Source: Thalassolituus marinus
GTDB lineage: Bacteria; Pseudomonadota; Gammaproteobacteria; Pseudomonadales; Oceanobacteraceae
Direction of reading: 5' to 3'
Length of the DNA stretch: 64,000 nt
Assembly: GCF_020320395.1 (NCBI RefSeq)
Contig: NZ_JAEDAH010000105.1
Span: 96,236 to 160,235 of the forward strand
Below the pieces are notes generated by a model. It was not told where the DNA came from and made no database searches. It saw only the letters and a program-made list of their open reading frames with translations. Shown here in pieces: positions 16,921-24,070 of the stretch; the first letter of the stretch is position 1; each line of letters opens with the position of its first letter. The position numbers and the translations under genes are program-made.

Positions 16921-16979
16921 CCCCAAGCGGGGCATCAGCCCCCGCTGGTGCCCCGCTTTTTCTTGGAGGGCACCATATG
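16917..16979 (+). promoter_or_regulatory. Structured 5' leader of the 16977 gene, possibly also a terminator
   Basis: AACCCC, hairpin AGCGGGG (16926-16932) / CCCCGCT (16940-16946), then a second hairpin GGTGCCC (16947-16953) / GGGCACC (16968-16974) that covers GGAGGG just before ATG 16977. A second CCCCGCT (16951-16957) followed by TTTTT could instead pair with AGCGGGG as an intrinsic terminator, so two exclusive folds are possible. Confidence 0.68.
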
Positions 16980-17393
16980 CAACTCCCAATGTTCGACGAA
17001 CTCCCTCGGCCAGAGATCTCAAGGGTAAAGCCAAGATTTCACCGGAAAAGGGATCGTTTCGGAGGCGAGCCAAAGCAACTTTCCATTGATGTCGAAAAGC
17101 TGCTCGACAGCCTTCAAGATGTTGAGTGGAAAGACGAGCACATCCTGATAATGAAGGATTGGCTACTTTGCAGAAGCTTGGAAATCATCCGAAACAAGGC
17201 TGCATCTACTTCCTCGTTCGCAGAGGAGGTGGCGTGGATCTACGAACAGCAAGAAGACTGGCTGCCGTTTTCTGCACGGAAATGCGCTGAGAGCTCTGGT
17301 CTGGATATCGAAAGAATCCGCTCAGGGCTGTATGGCGCAGTTTCAGAGGAAAAGCGGCAGATCATTCGACTGCTGGGATTTCAACCTGACTAG
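16977..17393 (+). CDS. Hypothetical protein with structured leader
   Basis: 138 residues, soluble, with a basic N-terminal part (RVKPRFHRKRDRFGGEPKQ) and a helical, acidic remainder. No family recognised. It has its own leader hairpins and a strong terminator behind it, so it can be expressed separately from the AAA+ pair. Confidence 0.5.
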   Translation: MQLPMFDELPRPEISRVKPRFHRKRDRFGGEPKQLSIDVEKLLDSLQDVEWKDEHILIMKDWLLCRSLEIIRNKAASTSSFAEEVAWIYEQQEDWLPFSARKCAESSGLDIERIRSGLYGAVSEEKRQIIRLLGFQPD

Positions 17394-17418
17394 GCCAGCT
17401 CTGCTGGCCTTTTTTATT
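17392..17418 (+). terminator. Intrinsic terminator
   Basis: AGGCCAGC (17392-17399) pairs with GCTGGCCT (17403-17410), followed by a run of T. It ends the 16977 transcript. Confidence 0.85.
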
Positions 17419-17438
17419 TTCGAGGAGAATCTAAGGTG

Positions 17439-17725
17439 ATGAGATCAATTGAACTATTTGATGCAATCTATCGGGTTGATTGCACCCGTCGATACCGGAA
17501 CAAGCAACCATGCATAGATATCTATGGCTGGATGCAGGATTTCCAGCGGGCAAGCTATCTGTATGCATCGAAGGATACCGTTTCTTGGAGGGCGAGACAG
17601 CAATAAGCTGCGACGTTCCGCAGGCGCGTGTTATTGCTGAACTGGAGCGAGCGGGCATCGCCAAGGCAACCAACAAAATTATCCGGCGTGGCTACGGGTC
17701 ATACCCAATTGTCACAATCCTATGA
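17439..17725 (+). pseudogene. Small gene, two frames, possibly frameshifted
   Basis: After GAGGAG, ATG 17439 opens MRSIELFDAIYRVDCTRRYR and runs 55 codons. A better-looking protein lies in another frame from ATG 17510 to 17725 (MHRYLWLDAGFPAGKLSVCI ... VIAELERAGIAKATNKIIRRGYG). Either these are two overlapping genes or one gene of about 95 residues with an indel near 17505. The second frame alone could be a valid 71-residue protein with a weak ribosome site. Confidence 0.35.
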
Positions 17726-17959
17726 TCATTAAGCAGCCTCAATCGAAGCTGCAACTTCATGCGAAGCTCACTTATCCACAAAATCTGTGGAAAACTCTGT
17801 TGAGCGATTCAGGAATGCAGCAGCTTTTCGGCAGCCGGTTTGGTTGAGTGATTTTTATACAGTTGATTGCGATTACATGGTGATAATCCGAACATGCGCC
17901 CCTGTACTCTGCGCCTTCATGGTCTTATACTTCACGTGTAAAATTCTGTGGGGATTAAC
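17726..17959. other. Intergenic region, candidate oriT or replication-related site
   Basis: 234 bases without a credible gene. TTATCCACA (17772-17780) is a perfect match to the DnaA-box consensus, and TGTGGAAAA (17786-17794) is a near match in the opposite direction, together forming an imperfect inverted repeat. It precedes the DsbC-like and MobI-like genes; in IncC and SXT elements oriT lies next to mobI. The oriT role is speculative. Confidence 0.35.
17923..17955 (-). promoter_or_regulatory. Shared promoter-like motif, copy 3 (minus strand)
   Basis: On the minus strand: CCACAGAA, then TTTTACAC and GTGAAGTATAAG. It matches the other three copies but points away from the DsbC-like gene. It would transcribe leftward, where no convincing gene begins, or its CACGTG core may act as an operator for the gene at 17960. 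Confidence 0.4.
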
Positions 17960-18721
17960 ATGAAACACATGCTGAAAGGGGCTTTGGTTGCTCTCGCGAT
18001 TAGTAATTTCGCTCAAGCTGCAGACGAAAAGCCAGAAATCAAGACGCCTCCTATGCTGAGCGCACTGGAAGAGGAAGGAGGCACGATTCATGATCGTTGG
18101 AAGATCAACGAACACCTCAATGGATTTTCTCTGACGATCGGAATGGATCAACTCATCGTGTACGCAACAGCCGATGGGGAATATGTTCTTAACGGAAGTC
18201 TTCTCGATAAGAGTGCTGACGATCTCACTCCAGAATTCTCCAAAAAATACCTGCCAGAGCCCAGCTTCGACGGCGTCGTCCAGAAGCTCGAAGCATCAAA
18301 ATGGATTGGCACACACAATCAAAAAGCGTCGCGTCAGCTTTATGTAATCCACGACCCGAATTGCCCGTTCTGCAAAAAGGCCCACGAATCCATAATGGAG
18401 CACCAGTACACAGCTAAGTCTGGCGTGCGCTGGATTCCTGTTGCTGCCCTCGGCCAAAGCTCGTTGGAAATGGCTGCCGCTCTTCTGGAATCAAAAGAGC
18501 CGATGAAGCTTCAGGATGACTTTAATAAAGGCTACCACCCGTCCGAAGCGGAAATTACAGCATCCAAGAAGAATATGCAGGACGTTATGGATAACACCAA
18601 GCTGATGAAGCTACTCCGCATTAGCGGAACCCCGGCTGTTATTGTGGTTGAAGACGGCACTGTTAAGAAAATTATAACCGGGTTTCAACGGGGCGATATT
18701 TTGACGGCGCTTGGTGTATGA
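17960..18721 (+). CDS. DsbC/DsbG-like periplasmic thiol:disulfide isomerase
   Basis: 253 residues with a signal peptide (MKHMLKGALVALAISNFAQA), an N-terminal dimerisation-like region and a thioredoxin fold carrying CPFC at 135-138 and a cis-Pro loop (ISGTPAVIV, near residue 215). Plasmid-borne DsbC homologues (TrbB, DsbC of IncC/SXT) help fold cysteine-rich pilus assembly proteins, so this fits a conjugation role together with TraG. GGGG is the only ribosome site seen, seven bases before ATG 17960. Confidence 0.82.
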   Translation: MKHMLKGALVALAISNFAQAADEKPEIKTPPMLSALEEEGGTIHDRWKINEHLNGFSLTIGMDQLIVYATADGEYVLNGSLLDKSADDLTPEFSKKYLPEPSFDGVVQKLEASKWIGTHNQKASRQLYVIHDPNCPFCKKAHESIMEHQYTAKSGVRWIPVAALGQSSLEMAAALLESKEPMKLQDDFNKGYHPSEAEITASKKNMQDVMDNTKLMKLLRISGTPAVIVVEDGTVKKIITGFQRGDILTALGV

Positions 18722-19203
18722 AATTAATTCCGAACGATGATGTGTATCAGGCGCTTGATAGCTGTCAGGCGCACTCCCACTCGTCATCTTCAGAAGTAGA
18801 GATTGCAATTGCTGGCATCATTGAGGCTGCGAACTCAGTGGCCGGGAATTATTGCGATAAGTTTCTGGAGCTCCAACAAGCAGGCCCAGGAAAGGGAAGC
18901 CGATGGCCATCAGTAAGGGCAAGGGATGGCGTCGGCGGTAAAACCTTAGAAATTCGCTGGGTTCGGTCACTTATTGGGCCAGAGGGCCGAGTCCGCTACA
19001 CAGTCCCAAAAGGCTCAGGTCATGCGTACAACGTAAATAAACTCTGCAAAGGCTCGCCGGACTGGGAGAGAGAGCTGGTGGAGGAAGCAGAGTCGCTATT
19101 CTCTCTATTGAGGGAGCTATACAGCCAGCTGAGTAAGTGCAGGCAGGATCTGAAAAGGCTAGATCAGATCAAGAAGAAAATTGAGGAAACACTGGCGGCA
19201 TAA
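18718..19203 (+). CDS. MobI-like relaxosome protein (tentative)
   Basis: 161 residues. The central block LEIRWVRSLIGPEGRVRYTVPKGSGHAYNV followed by DWERELVEEAESLFSLLRELYSQLSK resembles, from memory, the MobI(A/C) family of IncC plasmids and SXT elements: a Trp-containing strand, a KG-G-Y segment, then a long helix beginning with DWE. MobI is an auxiliary factor needed to start transfer at oriT. Start overlaps the dsbC-like stop (ATGA). The family call needs a profile search. Confidence 0.38.
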   Translation: MKLIPNDDVYQALDSCQAHSHSSSSEVEIAIAGIIEAANSVAGNYCDKFLELQQAGPGKGSRWPSVRARDGVGGKTLEIRWVRSLIGPEGRVRYTVPKGSGHAYNVNKLCKGSPDWERELVEEAESLFSLLRELYSQLSKCRQDLKRLDQIKKKIEETLAA

Positions 19204-19249
19204 CCGGCGCAAATAAGTTCAACCTGACTTTCAAATTGATTGTCACCAA

Positions 19250-19313
19250 AAACCAACCCAAGGAGGTTCCACGCCTCCGCGTGGTAACTCCTGAAATTTA
19301 GGAAATTACCATG
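19250..19313 (+). promoter_or_regulatory. Structured 5' leader of the 19311 gene
   Basis: AACCAACCCA, hairpin GGAGG (19262-19266) / CCTCC (19274-19278). Second hairpin: GGTAA (19283-19287) pairs with TTACC (19306-19310), and TCCT (19289-19292) with AGGA (19300-19303), ending at ATG 19311. The bases differ wholly from other members while the pairing is kept. Confidence 0.68.
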
Positions 19314-19892
19314 TCAAAAAATATCAACCATCACCAACACGCAATCCTTCTTACCGCGCTGAATCTGCTACACGCAACGCTCGCCAAAGGAGGGATTGAA
19401 GCCGTTGCGCCCTATAGCGCCCCATTGGAAGATAGCGACATTGATCTGAACCTGATTCACATCAACGAACTTTCTGAAGGAATCAACCTGGGAGACTTCG
19501 AGGGACTGACACCCCAAAAAGAGACCGAGCATCTAATTCGATATCAATTTCTCGAAATAGACACAGGGATCGTCGAGGAAGCTGAGTATGAGTGCTTTGC
19601 ACGCTCGCCAGAGCATGCTCTGCAGCAGCTCTACCGACGAGCAGTATCTCCCGGCGAAGTCATTGTCAGTATCGAAGACCCCCACGATATCTACCCGTCG
19701 CTCTTTAAGAATGAACGAGCGGAGTGGATTCTAACCCCTGTAAGCACCGGAGATGTTTACATTAGCATTAGCGCTGGCCCCGGCTGTGTTTTCTTGAATC
19801 TGGAAAACAAATCCTTGAGGGTTCAGACTGTCAGTTCGGGTGGAGATGTTGTTTCTGAGATTCACGACGATATCGACGACCTGAATGACTAA
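19311..19892 (+). CDS. Hypothetical acidic protein with structured leader
   Basis: 193 residues, strongly acidic (C-terminus EIHDDIDDLND). N-terminal half helical; C-terminal half beta-rich (VYISISAGPGCVFLNLENKSLRVQTV). Acidic, DNA-mimic-like composition is common in anti-restriction proteins, but no family can be named. Leader and terminator make it a single-gene unit. Confidence 0.5.
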   Translation: MSKNINHHQHAILLTALNLLHATLAKGGIEAVAPYSAPLEDSDIDLNLIHINELSEGINLGDFEGLTPQKETEHLIRYQFLEIDTGIVEEAEYECFARSPEHALQQLYRRAVSPGEVIVSIEDPHDIYPSLFKNERAEWILTPVSTGDVYISISAGPGCVFLNLENKSLRVQTVSSGGDVVSEIHDDIDDLND

Positions 19893-19897
19893 CCAAA

Positions 19898-19923
19898 AGC
19901 CCGCCAATGGCGGGCCTTCTTTA
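19898..19923 (+). terminator. Intrinsic terminator
   Basis: GCCCGCC (19899-19905) pairs with GGCGGGC (19909-19915), followed by CTTCTTTATTT. Confidence 0.82.
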
Positions 19924-19937
19924 TTTGAGGTGGGTGC

Positions 19938-20198
19938 ATGAATATCAAAATATCGATAGATAGAAAGAACAAATACAATCGCCTGTTGGTAGCGCTAAAT
20001 ACCTGCAATGATCCCTATAGCTTTATCTTCCATCTTGGTTATCAGGGTTTTTTATTGCCCCGATGTCTAAGGAGAATGATTGCAAAAACAAGAGCACACC
20101 GCGCCTGGCTATCAGGCTTTACTGGCTTGGGAGTATTATCCATCCTGGAACGAAGTGAGATAGAAGGACACGAGATCCGACCTGACAACATGGGTTGA
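19938..20198 (+). CDS. Hypothetical small protein
   Basis: 86 residues starting after TGAGGTGGG. The first half (LLVALNTCNDPYSFIFHLGYQGFLLPRCLRRMIAK) looks natural; the second half is less convincing and may be out of frame after an indel. No family recognised. Confidence 0.35.
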   Translation: MNIKISIDRKNKYNRLLVALNTCNDPYSFIFHLGYQGFLLPRCLRRMIAKTRAHRAWLSGFTGLGVLSILERSEIEGHEIRPDNMG

Positions 20199-20252
20199 CG
20201 GATAGAAAACCTGTGAGAACCTGATTGCAATAGAAGATCAGGAGCAAAAAGA

Positions 20253-21032
20253 ATGTCAGCCAACGTTGCCGCACGTATTGCCGAAATTATTGATGAGTCG
20301 GCCAGCATCATGAGCGTGCTCAAGGAAGACACCCACTATTTCAAAACCATGGATGGACGACCTGTCCTCAAAAAGCCTGGTGCTGAAGTTATCGCAAAAG
20401 CCTATGGCTTTACCGCCAAGTTTGCCGCGCCACAAGTCATCGAGACCTCCGAAGGGCAGCATCAAACGGCGCATGCCGTCTCTGTATGCGCACTTGAGGA
20501 TAGCAAGGGAATCACCATCTCAGAAGGAGCTGGAGCCTACCCATTAGCGCTGTGCGGCTACAACTTAAACACAGCAGTAAAAATGGCAGCAAAGAGCGCT
20601 TTTATTGACGCAGTAATTCGCGGCGCAGCATTGTCTGCAGAATTTACACAGGATCTGGCTTCAGACGGAACCCCCGAGGGCATGATCGCCAGCGGGGTAA
20701 GCGTCAGTGCTGTGAGCACAGATCAGAAAACAACCCGGAAATCTGCAGTCAAAAGCGGCGTAAAAAAACAGGCTGCGGGTGAAAATGATCAAAAAGGGCA
20801 GGAACAAAAAGAAGATCTAATCAAAAAGATCAGCAGCATGCACAGCAATCCTGGTGTGATAGCAACCTTGTATGATGTTGCATCCCTGAATGAACTCACA
20901 ATTGAAGAGTTAAAAGAGTGCGTTAATGAGTTGAGTAACGCCGAAGGCGTCACATCTTCTGGTGGCGGCAACCCAGATGAAATGCCGATCACTATCGAAC
21001 CGGAAGAAATTGAAGGTTACGTCCAGTTGTAG
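20253..21032 (+). CDS. Candidate single-strand annealing protein (phage recombinase type)
   Basis: 259 residues. The first 140 residues (LKEDTHYFKTMDGRPVLKKPGAEVIAKAYG; GITISEGAGAYPLALCGYNLNTAVKMAAKSAFIDAVIRGA; LSAEFTQDL) follow the pattern of phage Rad52/ERF-like annealing proteins: an early K-P-G-A-E-x-I stretch, a G-E-G strand, then an N-T-A-x-K-M-A helix ending in FTQDL. The Ser/Lys-rich linker and acidic C-terminal tail fit an SSB-contacting tail. The next gene encodes a YqaJ-type exonuclease, the usual partner. The exact family is not proven. Confidence 0.5.
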   Translation: MSANVAARIAEIIDESASIMSVLKEDTHYFKTMDGRPVLKKPGAEVIAKAYGFTAKFAAPQVIETSEGQHQTAHAVSVCALEDSKGITISEGAGAYPLALCGYNLNTAVKMAAKSAFIDAVIRGAALSAEFTQDLASDGTPEGMIASGVSVSAVSTDQKTTRKSAVKSGVKKQAAGENDQKGQEQKEDLIKKISSMHSNPGVIATLYDVASLNELTIEELKECVNELSNAEGVTSSGGGNPDEMPITIEPEEIEGYVQL

Positions 21033-21041
21033 GCGTTTGAA

Positions 21042-21608
21042 ATGATTAAAGATGCTCAATACATACGCTGCCAGCAAGGCTCCCCTGAATGGTTGCAGTT
21101 GCGGAAGAATTATATAACCGCGACAGAAGTGGCAATGATCACAAATCACCGCTGCTGGGGTACGTTTGAGCGCCAAAAAGGACGCCACTCAGCCTTTAAG
21201 TCGCCAGCGATGATCCGGGGAAATCAACTAGAACCACTCGCAAGAAAAGCAATTGAGCGTCACCTTGGGAAGAAATTTTTCCCAGCAGTGATAGTCTCGG
21301 CGCAGCATCGACTGCTCGCCAGCCTGGACGGCATCGATTTGCGACTCAGAGAAACCATTGAGATAAAGTGCCCCGAAAAGGGGCGCAGCAGCAAACTCTG
21401 GGATATGGCAATGAGCAACAAGATACCGCACAGGTACTGGACCCAAATTCAGCAAGGCCTTCTTCTAACAGGCGGACGGGTTTGTCACTACTGGGTTTAT
21501 GACGAAATTTCCGATGATGGAGTTATGATCGATGTTTATCCCGATGCCAGATACCAACAAAGCATCATCAAAAGCGCCAATCTCTATTGGCAAAGAAAAG
21601 CAGCTTAA
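21042..21608 (+). CDS. YqaJ-type (lambda-exonuclease-like) recombination exonuclease
   Basis: 188 residues. QGSPEWLQLRKNYITATEVAMI near the N-terminus is the YqaJ-family entry motif; D96 in LASLDG and E107-x-K109 in IEIKCP give the D...ExK nuclease core, and HRYWTQIQQGLLLTG supplies the final Gln helix. It resects double-stranded ends so that the annealing protein encoded just upstream (nine bases between them) can pair the strands. Confidence 0.78.
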   Translation: MIKDAQYIRCQQGSPEWLQLRKNYITATEVAMITNHRCWGTFERQKGRHSAFKSPAMIRGNQLEPLARKAIERHLGKKFFPAVIVSAQHRLLASLDGIDLRLRETIEIKCPEKGRSSKLWDMAMSNKIPHRYWTQIQQGLLLTGGRVCHYWVYDEISDDGVMIDVYPDARYQQSIIKSANLYWQRKAA

Positions 21609-21621
21609 ATTAGGACATGCG

Positions 21622-22146
21622 GTGGAAGTAACTTTCAAAACCCTGGACAACATCCCCGATGCAGATCGGTTCGGCGGGTGCATTGATGTAGTAGCCATCC
21701 GATACGATATTCGACCAGTGCTTATAATGGCGCAGAATCGAAAGCATACCGGTCCAGAGCTGAACCTTGCGATTGACTATTATGCGCCTGCCGCCATCGC
21801 CCGAATGGGCATGCCTATAAAACAAACACGAATCATCGTACACACCCCCGGTACGCCAGAGGATGGCTATGTAGAAGCTTTTCTCCCAGGAATAATCAAA
21901 GACCCATGGGGAACCGACCATGCTGGTAATGGGCATATCGAATGGAAGGAGCTGGCACACGAACAATTCGAGCGGATCATGCGCTCTATTGATAAGCCGG
22001 TTTCGGCCTACCTGGGTAAAACCGGAGTATTCATGACCGGTGACGGAATTTTGATTCATCGTAAAATTGACTCATACACAGGCCTTCACTACGTCAGTGC
22101 GGGCGAGAAAATTGATGGGAAGCTACTCCGCATCCAAAAGGAGTGA
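21622..22146 (+). CDS. Hypothetical protein of the recombination operon
   Basis: About 174 residues from a GTG at 21622 with TAGGA six bases upstream, just past the exonuclease stop. An ATG at 21532 is in frame but would overlap the exonuclease by 77 bases. The protein is a mixed alpha/beta soluble protein (RFGGCIDVVAIRYDIRPVLIMAQN; KQTRIIVHTPGTPEDGYVEAFLPG). Function unknown. Confidence 0.5.
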   Translation: MEVTFKTLDNIPDADRFGGCIDVVAIRYDIRPVLIMAQNRKHTGPELNLAIDYYAPAAIARMGMPIKQTRIIVHTPGTPEDGYVEAFLPGIIKDPWGTDHAGNGHIEWKELAHEQFERIMRSIDKPVSAYLGKTGVFMTGDGILIHRKIDSYTGLHYVSAGEKIDGKLLRIQKE

Positions 22147-22148
22147 TT

Positions 22149-24035
22149 ATGAAAAAGATATTTGGTGTTGCAGCGTTGATGATCGCATCCTTCGCGTGCG
22201 CGGCGAAAACCGTCGTGGTCACAACCGAAGCGAGTGGTAGCTCGCCTGCAGATGCCAATCGCAAGTCGTTCGAGTCCGCCCAGATACGAGCACTTATGTT
22301 CGAGCCTGCTGCAGTGTATGTTGAGACCATAGCCATTTCGAAAGATCATAAAGACAAGGCCTCTCACACCATTGTTCATGTCCCTGCTGAAATCTCAGAC
22401 GTGGAGCTCCTGAGCTCGGATATCTCCACCCTCATCAGTGATGAACACCTCATCGCAGAGTACAAGCATGGGCAATTAGTCAATGCCCTGGCCGATGAAC
22501 ATGGGAATCCGGAGGGGACTCGATATACGGTTAGAAACACATTCCGCTTTACGATTGTTCCCGCAGAGGATCGAGATCGAGCGAAGCTGCTTGGCAATTA
22601 CAAGGCCATGGAGAGCATCATCAGTCTGCAGGATCTGCCGTCGTCCAGTTCAACTTTTCAGCAGGCTGGGTATGGGGTTGTGGCAGCGCAAATAGACAAA
22701 GCCCAAGCTGAGGCTTTGGCGAAGTCACGAGCGCGCAGTCAGGTGGATAGCTTACCGAACTGGTCAGAAATCGAGGCATCATTCCAGTATTTCTTTAACA
22801 ACCTGCCTGCGGCAATTGTCAACACCTATCAATCGCCGGTCGTGGAAAGCGTTGAAACCTCTGGCAGCGGGCGGATCACGGAAGTCATGATTCAACTTGG
22901 GCGAGGCTGCGAGCTCGACGGACCAAAATCTATGGATCAAGCCGGAACCACATGCGATCTTATCAAGCAGGTGGCACCGCAGATCCTGGATGCAGTGTCT
23001 CGATTTGGAATTATTGGCGGGAACTACTCAGAAACTCTCTCCCCAGCGATCGATAAGAATCACCCCGGTCAGTTGCTGCGTCGATTCATTACCCAACCGT
23101 TTACCTGGGTCCCAATGGCGAAGCAGACACTTCAAACCTCAGGGCTTCCGACGCGTGAAATCCAGTTCGAGTATGCACAATGGCTAATGCCAACCTCAAG
23201 GGCAGCAAACGTGCCACCGGTAGGCTTCGGCTGGGCAGTTGCCCAATATAGACGCGCTGGCTCCACGCCGAGCCTGGCCGCTACAGATTATTACCAGGAG
23301 AAGATTTTACCTCCGCTGATTGCCGCCAGTTTGCTGAGTGGCGATGAAATTGTCATGTCCGTCCTGGATCTCGCGACATCAATCCAGTACGACATCCCAT
23401 TGGTAACCACATCCGGAGTTCTGAATTCTGGAATCATCCTGCAGTTTGAATCTGACGGCTTGAAACGCAGTAAATCTGATTATGTCGTCCAAATCAGCTT
23501 GCGCAGACTTCCAAAAAAGGAGGCGGACCAATCCGGCTCAAAAGCAAATGTGGCATATCGATCTCTTCCAAGATATCCAGACACGCAAGCTAAGCTTGAT
23601 GCGCTCATGTTCTACAAAGAGCAGAAAGGAAAAATGAAGGTGGTCAACATGCCGGAGATGCTGTCAGTGGCCATGTCTTCACTGGCCTCCTGTAGTGGCA
23701 GCAGTGACGCGTGTATGAGGTATCCATTTGCCAGCTTGGTGCTGGTGGGGTCAGCAGCACAAATCAACAACCCCACTTCACCTGATCTGGAATGGAAAGT
23801 ATCGGGTGTAGACGACGAATGCTGGATGCCAAGCCCAACATCCCAGTTGATCGGCCCGTGCCACTCAATCATCTCCGAGATACGAGAAAGCTGGTGGGCT
23901 TCCCTCGGAATGCGGCCAATATCGACTTCCTTAACCAGAAACGAGAACGGTGATCTGCATCTTGATATAGAAAAAAGCGAGCTCGGCGGCGCGGGCCGGG
24001 TCATTCCATCTTCTAACTACCCCTTATTCTGGTAA
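22149..24035 (+). CDS. Large secreted hypothetical protein
   Basis: 628 residues with a signal peptide (MKKIFGVAALMIASFACAA). The mature protein has no hydrophobic segment long enough to span a membrane and a few Cys, including a clustered pair (SLASCSGSSDACMRY) near residue 510 suited to a disulfide. AAAAGGAG precedes ATG 22149. It directly precedes the TraG-type gene and may be a periplasmic part of the transfer machinery, but no family is recognised. Confidence 0.55.
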   Translation: MKKIFGVAALMIASFACAAKTVVVTTEASGSSPADANRKSFESAQIRALMFEPAAVYVETIAISKDHKDKASHTIVHVPAEISDVELLSSDISTLISDEHLIAEYKHGQLVNALADEHGNPEGTRYTVRNTFRFTIVPAEDRDRAKLLGNYKAMESIISLQDLPSSSSTFQQAGYGVVAAQIDKAQAEALAKSRARSQVDSLPNWSEIEASFQYFFNNLPAAIVNTYQSPVVESVETSGSGRITEVMIQLGRGCELDGPKSMDQAGTTCDLIKQVAPQILDAVSRFGIIGGNYSETLSPAIDKNHPGQLLRRFITQPFTWVPMAKQTLQTSGLPTREIQFEYAQWLMPTSRAANVPPVGFGWAVAQYRRAGSTPSLAATDYYQEKILPPLIAASLLSGDEIVMSVLDLATSIQYDIPLVTTSGVLNSGIILQFESDGLKRSKSDYVVQISLRRLPKKEADQSGSKANVAYRSLPRYPDTQAKLDALMFYKEQKGKMKVVNMPEMLSVAMSSLASCSGSSDACMRYPFASLVLVGSAAQINNPTSPDLEWKVSGVDDECWMPSPTSQLIGPCHSIISEIRESWWASLGMRPISTSLTRNENGDLHLDIEKSELGGAGRVIPSSNYPLFW

Positions 24036-24039
24036 TATG

Positions 24040-24068
24040 ACCACAGTTTTTTACATCTGAGGTATGAG
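24040..24068 (+). promoter_or_regulatory. Shared promoter-like motif, copy 4
   Basis: ACCACA, then TTTTTTACA and TCTGAGGTATGAG, three bases before the traG ATG. Because it is so close to the ATG, the GAGG here would also act as ribosome site, so the motif may work in translation rather than (or as well as) transcription. Confidence 0.45.
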
Positions 24069-24070
24069 CC

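Noticed and set aside
20063..20164. Alternative short frames with an AGGAG site inside the 19938 gene (for example a TTG-started 27-codon frame)
   Set aside because: Looks partly natural but cannot be separated from a frame break in the 19938 gene; too short to support.
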